Part shown: positions 8,535 through 17,151 of the stretch, piece by piece
How the letters are laid out: each line of letters opens with the position of its first letter
Numbering within the stretch: position 1 is the first letter of the stretch
Assembly: GCA_964575335.1 (NCBI GenBank)
Contig: CAZNPU010000028.1
Span: forward strand, 1 to 46,919
Direction: 5' to 3'
DNA from: CAZNPU01 sp964575335
Lineage (GTDB): Bacteria > Planctomycetota > Phycisphaerae > Phycisphaerales > SM1A02
Length of the DNA: 46,919 bases
Position numbers and translations under genes: made by a program
The notes under the pieces: model-generated
Seen by the model: the letters and a program-made list of their open reading frames with translations, nothing else
What the model was told of the DNA's origin: nothing
Databases searched by the model: none

Positions 8535-9467
8535 TTGAACATAATTCAAGCTGCCATATTGGGACTTGTTGAAGGCATTACCGAATATCTTCCGGTCAGT
8601 TCAACGGGCCATCTGATCATTGCAGCCGCACTGCTGGGCCTTGATGAACCGGGCGACCAAAAGCGCAATGTGGATGCATTCACCATCGTGATTCAAGGCG
8701 GCGCGATCCTTGCCGTGCTGGGGCTGTACCGGCAGCGCGTATGGCAGATGATTCAGGGGCTAATGGGCAAAGACGAAGCGGGACGCCGTTTGGCGGTCAA
8801 TCTGTTGATCGCCTTTGTGCCGGCAGCGGTGCTGGGGGTGCTGCTGAACGACGTGATCGAACAGCACCTGTTTTATCCGATACCGGTGATGGTCGCTCTG
8901 GCGGTGGGCGGCGTGCTGATGATCGGCATCGGCCGCTGGCAGCGCAGGTTCTTTGATGCCGAGAAACACGACGTGCCGGGCGATGCGCGAAGCTACGTTG
9001 ACATTGAGCATCTCACCTGGCGACGGGCGCTGCTCATCGGGCTGCTGCAGTGCATTGCAATGTGGCCCGGCACCAGCCGCTCGATGATGACGATCGTTGG
9101 CGGGATGTTTGCGGGCATGCGCCCCAAACACGCAGCAGAGTTCAGCTTCCTGCTCGGCCTGCCCACGCTGGGCGGAGCGTGCGTCTACAGTGCGATCAAA
9201 AACTTTTCCGGCAGCGGACCAAACATGCTGTCGCTCGGCATTCCTGCGATTGTCGTGGGGCTGATCGTAGCGACGATTTCCGCAGCGATCGCTGTGAAAT
9301 GGCTGGTGCGTTTTCTGACCCGTCACGGCTTGGCGGTCTTCGGCTGGTATCGACTTGCGCTGTGCGCTGTGCTCGGCATACTTGTCTGGCAAGGTGTGGT
9401 GAATATCTCGCCGGAGGAGCCAACCATTGCGGTCGATGCGGCGCTGATGAGCGAAGCGGATGAGTGA
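8535..9467 (+). CDS. uppP: Undecaprenyl-diphosphatase
   Basis: An integral membrane phosphatase of the BacA/UppP family that removes a phosphate from undecaprenyl diphosphate, recycling the lipid carrier for peptidoglycan and other glycans; it also confers bacitracin tolerance in many species. The 310-residue protein opens with GLVEGITEYLPVSSTGHL, which carries the two catalytic Glu. The PGTSRS motif lies near residue 180, and about eight hydrophobic segments are visible. The start is a TTG at 8535: the protein begins MNIIQAAILG exactly as the family does, and AAGGA lies 9 bases upstream. It is 91 bases after ilvC on the same strand and may share its transcript. Confidence 0.95.
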   Translation: MNIIQAAILGLVEGITEYLPVSSTGHLIIAAALLGLDEPGDQKRNVDAFTIVIQGGAILAVLGLYRQRVWQMIQGLMGKDEAGRRLAVNLLIAFVPAAVLGVLLNDVIEQHLFYPIPVMVALAVGGVLMIGIGRWQRRFFDAEKHDVPGDARSYVDIEHLTWRRALLIGLLQCIAMWPGTSRSMMTIVGGMFAGMRPKHAAEFSFLLGLPTLGGACVYSAIKNFSGSGPNMLSLGIPAIVVGLIVATISAAIAVKWLVRFLTRHGLAVFGWYRLALCAVLGILVWQGVVNISPEEPTIAVDAALMSEADE

Positions 9468-9480
9468 AGCGATACAACAG

Positions 9481-9507
9481 CGCTGCGATGCCGTTGGTAA
9501 CGCAGCG
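9481..9507. terminator. Hairpin between convergent uppP and CYTH genes
   Basis: CGCTGCG and CGCAGCG form a perfect 7-bp stem with a 13-base loop, in the 60-base gap between two convergent stop codons. No T-run follows on either strand, so a bidirectional terminator is suggested by position only. Confidence 0.35.
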
Positions 9508-9527
9508 TCCAATTCCCCCGCGATGCG

Positions 9528-10046
9528 CTAGGCTTTTTCCGCCAGCACCTGTTCCATCAGATCGCTGTAGCTGACGCTGATCGGTTCACCCAGCAGCGGC
9601 TGAAAGGTTTCGCGCAATCCCGCAATCGCAACGTGGCATTGTTTGACGTCAAACCGCCGCGAGACCATCGCTTCAAACTCAATGAACGTGCCGAGATCGT
9701 CCACCTCATCAAGATGAATGCGCACGTCGCTGATCATCCACAGTTCGCGGGTCTTGGCCACCGCAAGCCAGGCGCGAAGGCTCTGGACACCCCAGCGCCG
9801 GCGGGCCTGTTCGTCGGTCAGAATCGTGTAGTTGCACAATTTCGGCGAGACGCGATTCGGGCGATGGTAGAAAATCCACTCCACCGGTTCGCCGGGCGCT
9901 TCGCGCTTTTTCAGCCGGCCGTCGTGCAGCTTGAAGTAGGTGTCAATCTGCCGCAGATGACCGATCCGTTCAGCGCCGATGAGCTGGCACTGGCGGCGGG
10001 CGGCTTCGAGATTCCGAATTTCTGCCTTGAACTCGATATTCTGCAT
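9528..10046 (-). CDS. CYTH-domain protein, CyaB/triphosphatase-like
   Basis: A 172-residue protein of the CYTH superfamily (class IV adenylate cyclase CyaB and thiamine or inorganic triphosphatases), which act on triphosphate substrates with divalent metal inside a beta tunnel. The N-terminal NIEFKAEI is the class-typical variant of the ExExK motif. It is followed by QIDTYF, GRLKKRE, and alternating acidic and basic strand motifs such as HLDEVDDLGTFIEFEA, where the two Glu near the end are usual metal ligands. Substrate cannot be told from sequence. It lies 62 bases downstream of a small membrane protein on the same strand, possibly in one transcript with ligA. Confidence 0.85.
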   Translation of the reverse strand: MQNIEFKAEIRNLEAARRQCQLIGAERIGHLRQIDTYFKLHDGRLKKREAPGEPVEWIFYHRPNRVSPKLCNYTILTDEQARRRWGVQSLRAWLAVAKTRELWMISDVRIHLDEVDDLGTFIEFEAMVSRRFDVKQCHVAIAGLRETFQPLLGEPISVSYSDLMEQVLAEKA

Positions 10047-10108
10047 GGGACCGACGGGTTGGAGATACAGCGCAAGCCTGTCCGCATCATCTCATCGCCG
10101 CGGGCGGC

Positions 10109-10633
10109 TTATTGAGTTGTATCGGCTGAATTCGACGCCGGATCGAGCACGATCGAGCGTTGTTGCTCAATCGTCTGAACATCCTGCAGCGGCAGGCCGT
10201 TGGCAACCCGCGCAAGCTGCTGCTCCACCGCAAGCCGGTCGGGCATGGGAAATGCCGTGGTATTCCCGGCCGCGTCGATCCGCTGGATTTTCCAGGATGG
10301 TGCCGAGCCGTCTGATGTCTGGCCAGCAATATAGAGGGCATCGCCCGCGACCACCGGGCCGGCAACATCCATCCACGTGCGGTTAACGAATACAACGGCC
10401 GCATTGCGTTCGCTTTCGCGGATAAGCTCCCACTTCACTTCGCCGGCATTGCGGCCGCCGACGGAAAGCTTCCAGTACCATTGATCGCCTGCAAAGAAAA
10501 CCGGTTGAGTGGTGGCGACTTCCGGCCGTGGAAACAGCGTACCGCCCAAGGCCCATGCCAGCGCTGCCGACAGCGCAACGAACACGACCAGCTTGATCAA
10601 TAAACTGCGAACACCAAGTGCAACCTGACCCAT
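10109..10633 (-). CDS. Hypothetical single-pass membrane protein
   Basis: A 174-residue protein with one membrane helix at about residues 10-32 and a periplasmic part that appears to be beta-rich, with a GDQWYWKLSVGG segment and several short strands. The tail is Gln/Ser/Asp-rich. I do not recognise the family. The ATG at 10633 is preferred over a TTG at 10693, which would add 20 residues before the helix. The ribosome site is weak. It sits between ligA and the CYTH gene on the same strand, with gaps of about 207 and 62 bases. Confidence 0.6.
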   Translation of the reverse strand: MGQVALGVRSLLIKLVVFVALSAALAWALGGTLFPRPEVATTQPVFFAGDQWYWKLSVGGRNAGEVKWELIRESERNAAVVFVNRTWMDVAGPVVAGDALYIAGQTSDGSAPSWKIQRIDAAGNTTAFPMPDRLAVEQQLARVANGLPLQDVQTIEQQRSIVLDPASNSADTTQ

Positions 10634-10840
10634 GAGGCGGGAAATTGTAGTCGATGATCCCCCTGCTGTTGCCCGCTGGGAGGCAAAGTTCAATCAACTT
10701 GCTGATTCTTTGTCGTGGACCTCTCGCCTCGAGAAGCGCAGCGACATTACCCAATGTGACGCATCACCCAAAGCAGACACAGCCGTTGCCTGCCGCCTTT
10801 GCTGTTGGCACCACTACAGCCGCTTCTTCTCCACTCAAGC

Positions 10841-12976
10841 TCACAGATGAAGCGCTTTGAGCAGCCTGGCCTCATCCCACACCTCGATATTCAACTGCTG
10901 AGCCTTCGCCAGCTTTGAACCGGCGTTTTCGCCTGCAATCACAAGATCGGTATTTTTGGAAACCGAGCCTGCCACCTTGGCGCCGAGGGATTCGAGCATT
11001 TCGGTCAGCTCCGGCCGCGTAAAGCGTTCCAGCGTGCCAGTGAGCACGACCGTCTTGCCCGCAAACGGCGAATCGGACGCAGCATGCTTTCGGAGCTTGT
11101 AAAGCGGGCTGGTCAGATCAACGCCCACTTTCGCCAGTCGCTCAAAGGTTTCTCTGCCCTGTTTGGACTGCAGATAGGCATGCAGGGTTGGCGCAGTGAC
11201 TTCACCGAAATCAGGCAGCGCTTTTAAATCGTCGATCGATGCATTCAGCAGTGCATCAGCATCCGGGAATGCGCTGGCGATAGTTTTGGCTGCCGATGCG
11301 CCGATGTGTCGAATGCCAAGCCCGGCCAGCACACGCGCCAGGCCGCGCGTTTTGCTTTCCTCAATCGCCTTGAGCAGGTTGTCCGCCGACTTCTCGCCCA
11401 TGCGTTCAAGCTTCAGCAGGTCATCGCGCTTGAGCGTGAACACATCAGCGAAGTGCGTGACCAATCCTGCATCGATGAGCTGATCGACCAGCTTTTCGCC
11501 AAGACCGTCGATATCCATCTGCCCCCGGCCGACGAACCACTTAAGCTTTTCGCGGAACTGCGTGGGGCATTCGGAGTTGACGCAAAAGAGCTTGGGGCCT
11601 TCCTGCTCGACGGTCCCGCCGCAGGCCGGGCAACGCGCCGGCGGGTTGATCTTCTTTTCCTTGCCTGTGCGTTTTTCCGTCACAACGCGCACAACCTGCG
11701 GAATGATCTCGCCGGCTTTCTCGATCACAACCGTATCGCCGAGGCGAATGTCCTTGCGACGGATTTCTTCGATGTTGTGCAAGGTGGCGTGCTGCACGGT
11801 GGTGCCTGCCAGAAAGATCGGCTCCATCGTGGCGCGCGGCGTCAGCGTGCCGCCTTTGCCTACCTGCCAGTCCACCTGCTTGAGCACCGTGACGCCCTGC
11901 TCTGCGGGATATTTGTACGCAATGCACCAGCGCGGCGCTTTGCTCGTTGCGCCAAGCTCGCGCTGCTGGCGCATGCTGTCAACGCGGATGACCATGCCGT
12001 CCACGCCATAGGGAAGCGTTGGACGCTGCTGGGCGAACTGCTCGACGCGCTCGATGATGGCGTCAATCGAATTGCAGTGCGCAGTAAGCGGATTGACGGG
12101 AATGCCCAATCGCTTGATCGCCTGGAGAAATTCATAAAACGAATCAATGCGTTCGATGTCGCCGCCGCGCACTTCGCCTCTACCGTGCGCGTAGAAGCTC
12201 AGTCGCCGTTTGGCAGTGATGCGCGGATCAAGATTCTTCAGCGTGCCTGCAGTCGCATTCCGCGCGTTGGCGAACAGAGTCTCACCGTTCGCTTCGCGCT
12301 CGGCATTGATGCGCTCGAACTCGGTGTTGGGCATGAAAATCTCGCCGCGAACTTCCAGAACATGCGGCAGCGATTCACTGCCCGCCTTGCCCGATCGCTG
12401 GGCTTTCAACCGCAAGGGGATTGCGCGGATGGTTCGCACCTGTGCGGTAATGTCATCGCCCTTTTCACCGTCGCCACGGGTAGCTGCAAGCACAAGCAAG
12501 CCGTTCTCATACCGAAGGTTCACCGCCACGCCGTCGATTTTGGGGTCGCACACGAATGCGACGGGAGGCGCGTTCCGCTTTTCCCGCATCGCACTTGAAA
12601 ACAGTCCCCCATCGTCGTCATCGCTGCTTTGGCTGATGTCATCTGCATCATCAAACCCAAGCCCCTTGAGCACCCGGCGATACCACGTCCGCAGTTCCGC
12701 GATGCTGTAGGTGTTGTCGATCGAGGTCATGGGAACCGCATGACGCACCGTCTTGAAGCCCGGTATCGGCTGATCGCCGATGCGCTGCGATGGACTGTTC
12801 GGGTCGAAATACTCCGGATGCGCCTGCTCCAGATCGATCAGCTCGCGCATGAGCTTGTCGTAGTCGAGGTCGGACATGATCGGCTCGGCCTCGACGTAGT
12901 ACGCATAGTTCGCGCGCTCCAGCAGATCGCGCAGTTCGTCGATTCGCTTCTTCACGTTGACCTTGGCTGTGCTCAT
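10841..12976 (-). CDS. ligA: NAD-dependent DNA ligase
   Basis: It seals nicks in replication and repair using NAD+. The 711-residue protein shows the full domain order: N-terminal Ia domain with the YxxAY motif, nucleotidyltransferase domain with the adenylated Lys146 in DPKIDG, OB fold, a four-Cys zinc finger (CPACGG then CVNSEC), helix-hairpin-helix repeats and a C-terminal BRCT domain beginning GKTVVLTGTLERF. An extra acidic, Ser/Asp-rich loop of roughly 25-30 residues lies just before the catalytic Lys, so Lys146 sits later than Lys115 of E. coli. The ATG at 12976 gives MSTAKVNVKK; the upstream extension to 13066 is Pro/Ser-rich and reads through a G-quadruplex tract, so it is unlikely to be coding. 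Confidence 0.96.
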   Translation of the reverse strand: MSTAKVNVKKRIDELRDLLERANYAYYVEAEPIMSDLDYDKLMRELIDLEQAHPEYFDPNSPSQRIGDQPIPGFKTVRHAVPMTSIDNTYSIAELRTWYRRVLKGLGFDDADDISQSSDDDDGGLFSSAMREKRNAPPVAFVCDPKIDGVAVNLRYENGLLVLAATRGDGEKGDDITAQVRTIRAIPLRLKAQRSGKAGSESLPHVLEVRGEIFMPNTEFERINAEREANGETLFANARNATAGTLKNLDPRITAKRRLSFYAHGRGEVRGGDIERIDSFYEFLQAIKRLGIPVNPLTAHCNSIDAIIERVEQFAQQRPTLPYGVDGMVIRVDSMRQQRELGATSKAPRWCIAYKYPAEQGVTVLKQVDWQVGKGGTLTPRATMEPIFLAGTTVQHATLHNIEEIRRKDIRLGDTVVIEKAGEIIPQVVRVVTEKRTGKEKKINPPARCPACGGTVEQEGPKLFCVNSECPTQFREKLKWFVGRGQMDIDGLGEKLVDQLIDAGLVTHFADVFTLKRDDLLKLERMGEKSADNLLKAIEESKTRGLARVLAGLGIRHIGASAAKTIASAFPDADALLNASIDDLKALPDFGEVTAPTLHAYLQSKQGRETFERLAKVGVDLTSPLYKLRKHAASDSPFAGKTVVLTGTLERFTRPELTEMLESLGAKVAGSVSKNTDLVIAGENAGSKLAKAQQLNIEVWDEARLLKALHL

Positions 12977-13379
12977 GCGCTGTGGCTGGGGTGAGGGTTG
13001 AAGGCTAGGGGCTGGGGTATGAGACGGACGAAGAAAAAGCAAAGGCCCGTGCAGGCTGCTGATCAATACCCATTATTGAAGCATCGTGAAGGGCTGACGA
13101 TGCTGACCTGCAGATCATCGATGGGTCCGCACATGCTCATGCTGCTGACGATGAAGACCTCCGTGCTGGAAGATGACACGTAGAAGCAGTGGGAGAAGGG
13201 AGAAGAAGATACCATCGCGCCGCCGCTGCGGACGAATGCTTTCGGGGACTCCGTGAAACGCCGCCAGCGTACTGGCACGCAATGGGCGGTGAGTTACGTT
13301 GAATGCCTGAGAACGAGTGTGACGGGACATCACGAGTGCTGCGGGTTTCACGTACAATGGCTGCAAAAAGGGGGTACCA
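12977..13379. other. Divergent intergenic region ligA/TPR gene
   Basis: About 400 bases without a supported gene. It contains the G-rich tract at 12988-13017 immediately upstream of ligA, and a TACAAT box at 13353-13358 that could be the -10 for the TPR gene, though no good -35 is seen at normal spacing. Short frames on both strands have no ribosome sites. Confidence 0.4.
12988..13017 (+). repeat. G-quadruplex motif, copy 2, upstream of ligA
   Basis: Runs of 4, 3, 4 and 4 G are separated by TGA, a 10-base loop and CT. The first part, GGCTGGGGTGAGGG, differs in one base from the tract at 2327-2347. It begins 12 bases before the ligA start codon and is G-rich on the ligA template strand, so the ligA mRNA leader would be C-rich and the structure, if formed, would be in DNA. 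Confidence 0.5.
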
Positions 13380-14738
13380 ATGCGTATGCCGACAATGAAT
13401 CCTCGCAGTGCGAAGCATCAGCGGCCAAAGTCTCGCAGCATTGTCATACCGATCCTGTTATTTTCATTATCGCTGGGCTTCATGGGGCTGGCATGTGCGC
13501 TCGCGCTGGGGATGCGGTCTGGCTGGATGATTTTGCCGTTCATTGGCGCAGCATTGCCGGCGGCTTCGCTGCGGTGGCGGGCGGTGGTGCAACCGATTCA
13601 GCGCGTAGCAGGTGCGCCGGTGCCGTCGGAGGATGCTGAGCCTTCGCATCCGATGTGGGCACGTATCAGCGTTCCGGCGATGCTGATGCTGGCGGCAGCA
13701 CTGCTTCTGGCGTTTTCGCTCCGTGCGGCTCCGGGTGGCGGCTGGTGGCTGGCCGGAGCATTCCTGCCGATCGCCGGCGCGTGTGCCTACGCGGGTCGGC
13801 AATGGTGTGGGGCGAAGACGTACGGCAGAGTGTTCCTGGGAAGTGTGGCAGGATTTTGCATCGGCGTGGCTGGCAATCTTGCCGCGAGCGAAGCGGATCG
13901 GGCTCGGTGCAATGCGCAGGCAGAAGCAGCACTGGGTGATGCATTCGCGCCGCTCATTGCAAAGCTTGATCAACTGCTTGCCGGTCAGGAGAGGATTGCG
14001 GCTGACCTTGAAAAGATGCTGAAGATGGGTGAACAACTGCTCGATCAAAAGCTGCATGCTGAGGAGAGGGAGTCGCTGCGCAAGCAGCTCGAGGCTGCAC
14101 TCCAGCGAGCTGAGGCGGCTGAAGCGCGTGGCGAAGCAGATGCTCGAGCTGCGCTGCAGGCGCTTCAGGAAGAAGGCGATGCTGCGAAGTTGCTTGCTTT
14201 TCTTGATCGGCAAATCGAACGTGATTCGGCTAATCTGATTGAATTACATCGCGAGCGTGCAGCGGTTGCCTATACAACCGGCAATATAGATGCTGCAGAG
14301 ACATCGCTGAACGCGATTCTGGCGATCGCCCCGGATGATCTTGGTGCGATCAACAGACTTGGCCACATCCACCATCTTCGCGGACATCTGCACGAAGCTG
14401 AGATGGCATATCACCGTGTTCTTAACCTCGCGGGGGATGATGAAACGTGGAAGGCGATTGCCTACAACAACCTCGGCATCATCTACAAAACCCGCGGCAA
14501 CCTCGATGAGGCTGAACGCTTGTACCGCAAGTCGCTTGAGATCAACGAGAAACTCGGCCGGCTCGAAGGAATGGCCAATCAGTACGGCAACCTCGGCATC
14601 ATCGCGGAGCAGCGCGGCAACATTCCGGAGGCGCGGGAATTGTGGACGAAGTCGCGCGATTTCTATGCGAAACTTAGCGCAAAGCGCATGGTGGACATGG
14701 TGCAGGGCTGGCTCGATTCTCTGCCGCCGGATTCATAA
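13380..14738 (+). CDS. TPR-repeat membrane protein
   Basis: A 452-residue protein. The N-terminal third is membrane-embedded, with hydrophobic segments near residues 20-44, 48-62, 95-115, 120-137 and 149-167. A Glu/Ala/Lys-rich coiled coil spans about 185-275. Tetratricopeptide repeats fill roughly 285-440, the clearest reading AIAYNNLGIIYKTRGNLDEA and a second, kinesin-light-chain-like NQYGNLGIIAEQRGN. It is probably a membrane-anchored scaffold with the repeats in the cytoplasm; the partner is unknown. The ATG at 13380 is preceded by a GGGGG run about 7 bases upstream. The gene is alone on its strand. Confidence 0.85.
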   Translation: MRMPTMNPRSAKHQRPKSRSIVIPILLFSLSLGFMGLACALALGMRSGWMILPFIGAALPAASLRWRAVVQPIQRVAGAPVPSEDAEPSHPMWARISVPAMLMLAAALLLAFSLRAAPGGGWWLAGAFLPIAGACAYAGRQWCGAKTYGRVFLGSVAGFCIGVAGNLAASEADRARCNAQAEAALGDAFAPLIAKLDQLLAGQERIAADLEKMLKMGEQLLDQKLHAEERESLRKQLEAALQRAEAAEARGEADARAALQALQEEGDAAKLLAFLDRQIERDSANLIELHRERAAVAYTTGNIDAAETSLNAILAIAPDDLGAINRLGHIHHLRGHLHEAEMAYHRVLNLAGDDETWKAIAYNNLGIIYKTRGNLDEAERLYRKSLEINEKLGRLEGMANQYGNLGIIAEQRGNIPEARELWTKSRDFYAKLSAKRMVDMVQGWLDSLPPDS

Positions 14739-15105
14739 CAACATCACGACCTGTGATTGATTGTGAGTTGAAATCACGGCTGATGCATCTGTGCGTGCAC
14801 AAGACACACACAACCCGAAAGTAGTCGAAACCGCTGCACTGCAAACCGGCAAGCCGGCATAGGTAGAGCGCAGCGAAACTCGCCCCTCCCGCGCACTGAA
14901 CGCTCAACTGGTGGGTTTCGCTCCGCCCCTTCCGGGGGCGTCGCTCTACCTACCTACCCTACGAATAAGCTGCAAGGCATGAGATAGAGCTAATGAATAT
15001 CAGACGCTGGGGTTGCTGCTGGCAGCGCGTGCGGCTGGGCTCATCTTTGGCATCTTTCTTTCGCATCAACGTCAGCGACGGCAGCAGCAGCGGCGACAAG
15101 CTGCT
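14739..15105. other. Convergent intergenic region with a REP-like element
   Basis: About 370 bases between convergent genes. Apart from the REP-like element at 14861-14963, I see no gene, RNA or clear terminator; the last 100 bases are GC-rich with short CAGCAG runs. Confidence 0.4.
14861..14963. repeat. REP/MITE-like imperfect inverted repeat
   Basis: The left arm begins AGGTAGAGCG and runs into GCGAAACTCGCC. The right arm carries GGTGGGTTTCGC and ends GTCGCTCTACCTACC. GGTAGAGCG and CGCTCTACC are exact reverse complements, and the GAAAC/GTTTC parts pair with two mismatches. A secondary hairpin, GCCCC-TTCC-GGGGGC, lies inside the right arm. The sequence has the look of bacterial repetitive extragenic elements ending in CTACC repeats. 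Only one copy is in the window. Confidence 0.55.
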
Positions 15106-17151
15106 TCAGGGCGCATCGCGTTTTGGTATGACGTTCAACGTGTAGTACGCAACTGGGTGCAGGAGTTCTTCGCCTTCAGCGCTGCGCACGCCGCTGAGGT
15201 GCAGTTCGTGAACGTAGCTCGGCCGCAGGCCTGCAACGCGCAACCGAACCGACAGGCCGTCGGGCGACACATCTGCGCTGCTGATGGTCAGATCGCGCTG
15301 GTTGATCTCCGGCGAGCCGTATTTCTCAAACCGCTCATACGTGAAGCTGCTCATTGCGTAACTGCTCACGCTGCCGGCGGTTTGAGCGTCAACGGGCCTG
15401 GTGAACGTGAGAGTAAAGCCGTCAGGATTGGCCCGCATCTCATGCACTTCAAAAGGCGTCTCGCCGGTGTACACGACACGCTGCAGTCCCCACGGCCGAC
15501 TTCCGATGCTCCACCACCCGCGATTGGTCATGCCCACAAACAGGCTGCCATCAGGCCCGAACGCCAGGCGATTCACGCCGCAGTCGAATCCGCTGCGGAA
15601 CGGAAAGCATGCGCCCTGATAAACGCCATCGATCTTTTCCAGAAACACGCGGAAAATTTCTGCGCTGTATTGATCGCCGACAAACAGTTGGCCGGTAAAC
15701 GGTCCGAACTTGCCGCCGGTGTCGTCAAGAACGATGTCACTTGCACTGCGCCCCATGCGATCGTACGGGAACCACACTGCAGGCTGCTTGAAATCCTCTT
15801 CACCGCGCGGCGGCATCATGCCGGCCAACTCATACCAGCGATCGCCTGCGGGATGGCCATGCCAATCGCCGAAATCCAGATGTGCCAGCTTGTTCGTGCC
15901 GACCCAGTCGCCCTGGTTGTCGGTGAAGAACATGTCGCCCTCGGCATTGGCGCCAAGACCGTTGGGCGAACGCAACCCGCCGCACACCGGCGTCAGCGAG
16001 CCGTCTTCATTGACGATCACTGCCCAGCCGCGCCACGGCACGGTTGATTTGCCAAGCGATCCGCAGAACCCGACGTTGAGCGTCACCCATGCGCGCCCCT
16101 GACCGTCGAACTTCGGCCCGAAGGCGAACTCGTGATAGTTGCCGCTGACGCCCCAGCCGTCGGAAACGGTTTCGTAGATGTCAGCGCGATCATCGCCGTC
16201 GATATCCGTCAGCCGCGTCAGTTCGCCTCGCTGCACGGCCAGCAGAGCACCGTCATGCCAGCACAGTCCCAGCGGTTCATGCAGACCCGAGGCGAAGCGC
16301 TTGAAGTGCAGGTTGAACGGCGGATCGTCGTAGGCATTTTCGACAATCCAGATATCGCCGCGCCGTGTGGCCACGACCGGCCGACCGTCTGGCATCACGT
16401 CCAGCCCGCCCACTTCCAGCACAATGTCGGGCGGTTCGATCAGGCTCAGAATCTGGTAATGGTTCGCTTCGGGTGATAGAGGAAAATCGCGGTTGAGGTG
16501 ATATTCGAGCATGCCCGCGATGTACGGGCTCAGGCGCGGCCGCATCTGGAACTCCCATGCGCCGACGCCCTGGGTCACCTTCACCAGAATCTCATTGCGG
16601 CCTTTTTTCAGCGGCAGGGTAAGCTGATGATCCTGCACATTCAGGCCGCGCGGCACGTCGGCGTCGATGAGCAGACGTCCATTGACCCAGAGCTTCAAGC
16701 CGTCGTCGCTGCCCATCTCCACATCAAAATCAACATTGGCCTCTGCGTGAACCTCGCGGTAGAGATAGGCAATGGCATTGACGTGCAGTTTTTTCTCGTT
16801 GAACTGCTGGAGATTGACGATTCCCCAGTCTTCGTGATCAAGCTGCCGCCATGCGGCGAGAACGCCGTTTTTGCCGGTGTAGGTTTCGTCAAGCTTCACG
16901 CCGCGTTCAGGCGGATACACAACGTCGTGTTTGGCAGCGTTGTCGTTATCAAATGGGCCGATGATGTGCCACGGCCCCCACTGCAACTGCGGTATGTACT
17001 GCGCAAGCGTCGCAGCGCGGCTGGCTTCGCGGGTTTCCTTTTTGATGTATTTGAACGCCGGTGGTTGCTGTTGTTGCGAAAACGCAGCGCCGCATACAAC
17101 GCAGCATGCAAACGCAAGGGCTGCTGGCATCATCATCGTTGCTCGCATCAT
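15106..17151 (-). CDS. Secreted beta-propeller protein, L-sorbosone dehydrogenase-like
   Basis: A 681-residue exported protein. A Sec signal peptide ends near residue 25 (FACCVVCGAAFS, then a Gln-rich stretch). Residues about 50-210 form a PA14-like or carbohydrate-binding-like domain (PWHIIGPFDND, MGSDDGLKLWVNG). Residues about 240-565 are a six-bladed propeller of the sorbosone/glucose dehydrogenase type seen in many planctomycete proteins, with GLDVMPDGRPVV, SPNGLGANAEGDMFFTDNQG and LAFGPDGSLFVGM. The C-terminal 110 residues are a beta domain. It probably acts in the periplasm on sugars or a redox partner, but no catalysis is proven. Its ATG overlaps the stop of the cytochrome gene (ATGA), so the two are translationally coupled. 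Confidence 0.83.
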   Translation of the reverse strand: MMRATMMMPAALAFACCVVCGAAFSQQQQPPAFKYIKKETREASRAATLAQYIPQLQWGPWHIIGPFDNDNAAKHDVVYPPERGVKLDETYTGKNGVLAAWRQLDHEDWGIVNLQQFNEKKLHVNAIAYLYREVHAEANVDFDVEMGSDDGLKLWVNGRLLIDADVPRGLNVQDHQLTLPLKKGRNEILVKVTQGVGAWEFQMRPRLSPYIAGMLEYHLNRDFPLSPEANHYQILSLIEPPDIVLEVGGLDVMPDGRPVVATRRGDIWIVENAYDDPPFNLHFKRFASGLHEPLGLCWHDGALLAVQRGELTRLTDIDGDDRADIYETVSDGWGVSGNYHEFAFGPKFDGQGRAWVTLNVGFCGSLGKSTVPWRGWAVIVNEDGSLTPVCGGLRSPNGLGANAEGDMFFTDNQGDWVGTNKLAHLDFGDWHGHPAGDRWYELAGMMPPRGEEDFKQPAVWFPYDRMGRSASDIVLDDTGGKFGPFTGQLFVGDQYSAEIFRVFLEKIDGVYQGACFPFRSGFDCGVNRLAFGPDGSLFVGMTNRGWWSIGSRPWGLQRVVYTGETPFEVHEMRANPDGFTLTFTRPVDAQTAGSVSSYAMSSFTYERFEKYGSPEINQRDLTISSADVSPDGLSVRLRVAGLRPSYVHELHLSGVRSAEGEELLHPVAYYTLNVIPKRDAP

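Noticed and set aside
11306..12598. 430-codon plus-strand frame opposite ligA
   Set aside because: It is the mirror frame of a clear ligase gene, has no ribosome site or recognisable motif, and arises from GC-rich codon use.
13054..13278. Short minus-strand ORFs upstream of ligA
   Set aside because: No ribosome site, unusual Ser/Cys-rich composition and overlap with other short frames.
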